Shown here: one piece after another, positions 58,795-64,000 of the stretch | How positions within the stretch are numbered: position 1 is the stretch's first letter | How the letters are laid out: each line of letters starts with the position of its first letter | NCBI GenBank assembly: GCA_948144175.1 | Contig: CANXME010002002.1 | Span: forward strand, 558,001 to 622,000 | Reading direction: 5' to 3' | Source of the DNA: Closterium sp. NIES-65 | Lineage: Eukaryota; Streptophyta; Zygnematophyceae; Desmidiales; Closteriaceae | DNA: 64,000 bases | Position numbers and translations under genes: made by a program | Notes under the pieces: generated by a model | The model's database searches: none | Told to the model about the DNA's origin: nothing | Seen by the model: only the letters and a program-made list of their open reading frames with translations

Positions 58795-58860
58795 CTTGTG
58801 AAAAATAATCCGTGGTAACTAGTTTCGGCGTAGAAGCCTTCGTCAGACCACAAGAAAGCA
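58795..58860 (-). ncRNA. Hammerhead-ribozyme-like motif
   Basis: On the minus strand CTGACGA is followed by a short hairpin (GGC TTCTAC GCC) and GAAA, the conserved hammerhead core CUGANGA-stem II-GAAA. CTTGTG just before and CACAAG about 30 nt after can pair as stem I, and UAGU/AUUA could form a small stem III. It sits just 3' of the Penelope-like RT frame. Confidence 0.5.
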
Positions 58861-59080
58861 AATGAGACCTCGAGGCTTATATAATGCCCTCGAGGGGATC
58901 CCGCTTCTATTGAGCTCGCAGGGAAACCCAAGTCTCAACAAAAAATTCTACAGTAACAGAATACACTACGCTAGCACTTACGAGCAGAAACTAAAAAGCT
59001 TCCAACCCTTTTTGGCAATTTCCATGCCAGAATAGCTCGCCTCCCTGTAAACACATCGCGTGACATTGTATCCAGGTGTG

Positions 59081-59098
59081 TTTTGAGTCGACTCAAAA
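59081..59098. repeat. 18-bp palindrome
   Basis: TTTTGAGTCGACTCAAAA is flanked by weakly matching CCAGGTGTG and CCAGGCGCG. Confidence 0.9.
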
Positions 59099-59929
59099 AG
59101 GACCCCAGGCGCGAACGATCAACCAACAGGTTGAGCAGACATTTCATCACCAGGGGGCCGCGACTTGAGGAGTTGCGAAGAGAATCGGCGCGTAGTAGAA
59201 GTTCAGAACGTTCAGAGAAACTGACACTCTTGAAAATGGGGAGAAGAAACCGTTCGGGGTAACCGCGAACACGAAGTCTTACGAAAAATAAGGCGCGGGA
59301 GTTGAAAAAATCTTCACGCGAGGAGGATCGCAGAAGGAATCTTCTCAGTTCGCTACGAATGAAGCTCACTTTAGTGCTCCTGGTATGGTAGGAGTTGAAC
59401 GGTAAATAGAGATACCGGTTCATCGGCTTCTGGAAAAGCTTGCAATCCAAGATACCCTTTTCTTGAAAACGTTTACCCGTAAAGAAAGTAACGTCCAGAA
59501 AGTCCATGGAATGAACTGAAATGTTCCAGGTCAGTTTAATGGATGGATGGAGACGGCACCACTCAGGTCACACGTCCACTGGACCCCACCCCACTCTCCC
59601 TGTATGCTCCAGGCTTCTCCCCTTGTGCCCATCCCCTGCCCGTTCGTTCCCATTGGTGCGTTGGTGAACCTGATTGGCTTGCTAGGGTGAGCGTTGATTG
59701 GGTGCCAGCACGGATGGCCGCCCGGGATAAGCAGCAGCAGACACCGCGCATTGCATGGTGTATGGGTGGAAATGAAAAGGGATGCTGGAAGGGAAACAGC
59801 ATGGCAGCATGTGAGGTGACAATGCAGCAGGGCGCATGGGGCAGTGGTGGCGTTGGTGATGCTGGCGATGACGCACATCGTGCACAGCCAGCCTGGGCGA
59901 ATCGCGGCACACTGTGAGGAGGAAAACCC

Positions 59930-60305
59930 TACTTGTGCGTGGGCTTGCACGGCAGCTGACTTGACTCACAGCTGCTTTGCTGACGTATGGCTGCTGCAAC
60001 CCCACCCTGAGAGCAAGCAGCCCTGCAGCGGCGGCACCTTGAGCCTGCCTGCTGCAATCCACCTTGAGGGGAAGATTCCCTACAGTGGCGCTACCTTGGG
60101 GAAGGACGCAGCCGTGCAGAGGCATGGCTGCTGTGGCGTTACCTTGGGGAAGGAGCCCTGCATGTGGGAGCACACTGTGGGCATCAAGGTCATTTGCCCT
60201 TGAATCGACAGCCCTACTGCACAGGGAGTGCTGTACCCGCTCGTGCTGCTCCTCCCTCGCCGCCCGCCGCTGCTCCTCGCTCTGCCTGCCCACCCGCACA
60301 CGGTG
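59930..60305 (-). pseudogene. Decayed copies of an ABC1K exon
   Basis: The minus strand has [15 protein letters not shown] (about 60230-60300), matching [15 protein letters not shown] of the ABC1K exon at 22276-22399. HMQGSFPK|GT (60135-60165) matches [10 protein letters not shown]. Further pieces ending in CCTTGRGGAAG at about 60090, 60060 and 60035 look like extra copies of the donor end. No other ABC1K exon is nearby. Confidence 0.7.
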
Positions 60306-61574
60306 AGGTGTCACTACAATCGGAATGATTGTGCGGGTCATATGAAACCCTATACAGGTCAGCGCACGCATTCCATCTCACTTGAAGGAGTGTCCAGCGC
60401 TGGCTCAACTTAGTATCTAGATTTTTAGTAGGTGCCGGGCAGGAGAACGTGCCAGTCGCGTCATCTGGCACAACCTATAGTTTGTACTATACGCCTTCGA
60501 ATCTTGTGGAGTCTCATCGTCGACTTGACATTGGCTTACCCGACGTTGCGGCATCTTAGCGAGCACCTGATTCGTCACTAATATACTGCCTGACGTGGCT
60601 TGGATTACTGCGAGAAGAGGCTCGGGGCGCGGAGTTTATCGTGGCTTAGCCCGCCCTGGAAGGCATCGTCACGCGATAGGCGCGTCAACCGTGTGTCTAA
60701 CCGTCTGCGGCTAACGGGATAAATATGGCCTCAAAATATGTGCATTTCATCAAACAGAGCATGCAAGGCGAGCTGCTGCGATGCCGCCTGTATCTTACCT
60801 TTTTGCCTGTGAATGGTGCCTCGAGCACTTCACGCAACGCACAGCGCTGGTAGCTCACAAGCTGCATAGTCACGAATGCCGTAGGCAACGCAGGCGGTAC
60901 CTTCGGTTCCTCCGTGCCAACCCCTTCGCTGACATCAATGACTATTTTGCCGAGGCATCTCTGACTGCCGAAGACGAGCCGACATCCGATGCTGAAGATG
61001 AAGGAGACATGGAAGAGGTGAGCCCATTCATGTGTAATGTTGCTGTATAGGTTGGGCTTTCACTGCACGCATGTGAGTAGCAGACTTAACCAAGTCCGGC
61101 CTTTATTCCGTTTCCGTGCAGGGCTCTGAAGGCCAACCCCCCGGCGGTGCAGGCACCAACGAGGAAGTGCAGTCGGAGGATGGGTCTGACTGGGAGAGCG
61201 ACTTCGACGACGGTGATTCAACTGAGAGCGATGATGACGACAGCGCCGTCGACGAGAACGATTTCAACACAGCCTTAGAGTTCTTCCGCTTCGTCATCGG
61301 ATGCAATGGCGGCCAAGGACTCAGCGACGAGGCCACGGTCTGGCTTTTCAAGCTCCTGCGCGACCCCCGCCTGGATCTGGAGGCTATTCGCCGCTGGCGA
61401 ACCAAACACGCCGTCCTTCAGTACGGACTTCGCCTCATGATGGCGAGGCGGGTGTACAGGCAGGTGGAAGTGCGCATCCCAGGGATCGACCACACATTCG
61501 AGCTGATGTGTACCAGCCCTATCGAGGTACGATTTGCAATCAGAGTTTGCACTTGCCTCTGTCCACCCTTCCTT

Positions 61575-61860
61575 CAGTCAACACTTGCCTCTGTCAACAC
61601 TTGCCTCTGTCCGCCCTTGCCTCTGTCCGCCCTTGCCTCTGTCCGCCCTTGCCTCTGTCCGCCCTTGCCTCTGTCCGCCCTTGCCTCTGTCCGCCCTTGC
61701 CTCATTTCGCCCTTGCCTCATTTCGCCCTTGCCTCATTTCGCCCTTGCCTCATTTCGCCCTTGCCTCATTTCGCCCTTGCCTCATTTCGCCCTTGCCTCA
61801 TTTCGCCCTTGCCTCATTTCGCCCTTGCCTCATTTCGCCCTTGCCTATGTCCTCCCTTGA
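61575..61860. repeat. 16-bp intronic minisatellite, first array
   Basis: TGTCCGCCCTTGCCTC is repeated about eight times, switching to ATTTCGCCCTTGCCTC for about ten more, within the intron 61527-61886. Confidence 0.95.
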
Positions 61861-63214
61861 CACTGTCCGCACTTGCTCCGGCACAGGGAGTCGTGGAGAT
61901 ATTCGGCCACCGTGACAATGCAGATGGCTTCCAGCTGTTTGCCCGTCCGGTACACTCGGTGGCGGGACGCGTGTACACAAGGCCGGAGACTGGTCTTCTG
62001 TGGGAAGCCGCACAGGTACGGGACTGTGTTTCTGGGTTGTACCCCCTTTGTAACTAGTTTATGGCGTTTCTCATCTGGGTTTCTCCAAATGGGGCCGGCC
62101 ACAAATCACAATCCTGTTTCCCACGTTGCTCAGTTATTGTGGTGATCTGGAACGAAGCTGCCCTTGTTGTGTTTGTTGTTGGCAGAACGCCCTGGACGAG
62201 ATCTATGGCCCGGGCCAGGTGGTGGCCCCCATCATACTTTCAAGTGATGCTATGATTCTCAGCGGGAACGAGCGCGTGAAAGTTTGGGCGGTTTACCTAA
62301 GCATCGCCAACATCCACCTCCGTCTCCGTTGGGGTGATTCGGGGAAGATTCTGCTTGCACTACTCCCAATGCCTGTCCATGGAATGACGGCCGAGCAGAA
62401 GGTGCAGCTCTTTCAAGCTGCGATGCAGGTGGTCCTCGCTGACCTGATTGCCGCATCACACACGTGAGTGCCAGCAGCCATTGGCCCAGCCAAAGCCGCA
62501 GTCCGCCCTTCACTCAGTGTTTTTCTATTGCCTTAACACGCCCTTGGCTCTTTCCGTCATTGCGTCAATGTGCCCTTGGCTCTGCCCCCCTGGCATCTTT
62601 CTGCCTTTGCCTCTCTTCGTCGTTGCCTCAATACTCCCTTGCTACAGGGGGATTGCGGCCCGCGATCCATGGGGGGTGGACCGGGTCATATGGCCTCTGC
62701 TCTTCTCGTACGTAGCAGACTTCCCAGAAACCTGCAAGGTTTCGTGCACTCAACAGCATGGCAGTCATATGCCATGCTCCCTGTGCTACGTGGATAGGGG
62801 GCAGCTCAGGAACATGACGGCAGCTGCGTCGGAGTCGCGCTCTGTGGACCAGCAATCGTCACTGATTGCCAATCCTCGGCTGGCCAGGACGTACTCCACG
62901 CTCTGTGTCGCGGTATGTATCGGCTCTAAGTTGGAGGTTTGCGCCTGTCGTGGCCTGGTTGTTCAGCCCATGCGGTAGGCACCGTGTTTACGTCGTTTTT
63001 GCTCTGTGCATGCAGTCGTTCCTCTGGGAGTGGAACTTCTCCCGTACACTTTGGGGGAACACCTACCTCTCCCAGATGCCAGACATCCTACACATCATCT
63101 ACCTCGGGTTCTGGCTGTACCTTCGCGCTGCACTGCGTGGCCCTGATTCCCGCGCCACCACCTTAGACAGGTACGTTTCCCCCTAGGCATTTGCTAGGCG
63201 GGTGTCCAGCTCGA

Positions 63215-63625
63215 CTGTCCGCACTTGCCTTTGTCCGTCCTTACTCTGTCCGCCCTTGCCACTGTCCGCCCTTGCCTCTGTCCGCCCTTGCCACTGTCCG
63301 CCCTTGCCTCTGTCCGCCCTTGTCTCTGTCCGCCCTTTGCCTCTGTCCGCCCTTGCCTCTGTCCGCCCTTGCCTCTGTCCGCCCTTGCCTCTGTCCGCCC
63401 TTGCCTCTGTCCGCCCCTTGCCTCTTCCCGCCCTTGCCCTGTGTGTACTTGCTCTGTCCGCCCTTGCCTCTGTCCGCCCCTTGCCTCTTCCCGCCCTTGC
63501 CCTGTGGGTACTTGCCTCTGTCCGCCCTTTGCCTCTGCCCGCCCCTTGCCTCTTCCCGCCCTTGCCCTGTGGGTACTTGCTCTGTGCGCCCTTGCCTCTG
63601 TCCGCCCTTGTCAATACGCATTTGC
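63215..63625. repeat. 16-bp intronic minisatellite, second array
   Basis: The same TGTCCGCCCTTGCCTC unit recurs about twenty times, plus higher-order units containing CTTCCCGCCCTTGCCCTGTG, within the intron 63171-63741 of the same gene. Confidence 0.95.
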
Positions 63626-64000
63626 CTAATGTGATGCAACCTCACGAGGTCAAACCCACTGCGATTGGTGCCCAAGATGTCTCCGGCATCGTTTCACTAT
63701 TGCTTGCTTTCGTTGCTATCAACATTCTTCATATGGTGCAGGCGTCAGAATGCACTACACCCAGGCGCCAGGCAGGCGGGACTGCTAACTCCTGGAGACG
63801 CGAGCTACTGGGTCTCTGGTGCCAACTTCACCGCGTCGGAGCATGCCGCTGTCATGATGGTGCGCCCCTACCTTCTAGTTTATGCTCTCGTACGAGTGCC
63901 CAATGGACGTGATGGTTGTCAGATGGCATTTGCTGACTACGCGCTTCCTGTGTGGCAGATTGTACCATTCGTGCTGGAGGGGGAAGTTGCGGTCATTTGT

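Larger units (their letters stand above)
58780..59510 (-). mobile_element. Penelope-like retroelement fragment (3' part of RT)
   Basis: The frame 59507-58971 reads MDFLDVTFFTGKRF, KLFQKPMNRYLYLPFNSYHT, RSELRRFLLRSSSREDF and RLRVRGYPERFLLPIF. FLDV, K-P-x(3)YLYLPFNSyH and LRxRGYP are characteristic of the C-terminal reverse transcriptase/thumb part of Penelope-like elements. The 5' part of the element is not seen. The 3' flank (58860-58795) has a hammerhead-ribozyme-like core, as known for Penelope-like elements. The palindrome at 59081-59098 lies inside the frame without breaking it. Confidence 0.65.
60781..64000 (+). mobile_element. Plavaka-like (CACTA/EnSpm-group) transposase gene, 5' part
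   Basis: Exons with GT-AG introns: 60781-61017 (C2H2 zinc finger CEWCLEHFTQRTALVAHKLHSH), 61122-61526, 61887-62015, 62186-62463, 62648-62912, 63016-63170, 63742-63859 and 63959 onward, running off the right edge. Junctions checked keep frame (for example SHT|GIAAR, LDR|RQNAL). Plavaka-type signatures are ALDEIYGPGQVVAPIILSSD, VWAVYLSIANIHLRLR, LLALLPMP, SYVADFPETCKV, CSLCYVDRG, MPDILHIIYLG and YWVSGANFTASEHAAV. Catalytic function would be cut-and-paste transposition. So far the frame looks intact. Two introns carry the same 16-bp minisatellite. The family is best known from fungi. Confidence 0.8.

Noticed and set aside
60725-60745. ATATGGCCTCAAAATAT as another palindrome family member
   Set aside because: It lacks the GAGNCGNCTC core and has no flanking duplication.

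Overview
The window looks like nuclear DNA of a streptophyte, most likely a charophyte alga (possibly a zygnematophyte such as Closterium; the genus is a guess). Spliced genes carry plant-type proteins: a type II H+-pyrophosphatase-like protein, BCP1/BCCIP, an ABC1K kinase, MutS2 and IES6. A secreted GH6 glucanase and a Ty3/Gypsy element carrying a DNA methyltransferase domain point to algae. Minisatellites and trinucleotide runs are unusually dense.

Layout. 1-7.0 kb: minus-strand H+-PPase-like gene, entering off the left edge, with almost every exon tandemly multiplied; a hAT-like MITE splits one exon copy. 7.1-9.05 kb: no gene. 9.3-12.9 kb: minus-strand F-box/LRR gene, its last coding piece copied at 9.06-9.19 kb. 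14.7-17.3 kb: minus-strand BCP1/BCCIP. 17.38 kb: tRNA-Ala. 18.0-23.1 kb: minus-strand ABC1K kinase, again with duplicated exons. 23.2-24.5 kb: relic of a GH6 gene. 25.2-30.3 kb: complete-ended Copia element. 31.4-45.1 kb: Ty3/Gypsy element interrupted by a second Copia (32.9-40.3 kb). 45.9-46.15 kb: broken copy of ABC1K exon 1. 47.4-50.8 kb: plus-strand GH6-Vps62-like fusion gene, eight exons. 51.8-55.2 kb: minus-strand MutS2-like gene. 55.3 kb: last exon of an IES6/INO80C-like gene. 55.8-58.7 kb: minisatellites and a duplicated unknown block. 58.8-59.5 kb: Penelope-like RT fragment with a hammerhead-like motif. 59.9-60.3 kb: decayed ABC1K exon copies. 60.8 kb to the right edge: Plavaka-like transposase gene.

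Two patterns tie the window together. First, a dispersed palindrome, core TTTTGAGNCGNCTCAAAA, occurs about a dozen times (two in tandem at one site) in the gene-bearing parts and not in the LTR elements. At most sites it sits exactly between two direct copies of a 9-80 bp sequence, so it looks like the product or cause of local duplication. I know of no described element matching this, and it is my main candidate for something new. Second, the divergent pair ABC1K(-)/GH6(+) was duplicated: the left copy kept the kinase and lost the glucanase, the right copy did the reverse, and the LTR elements now lie between them.
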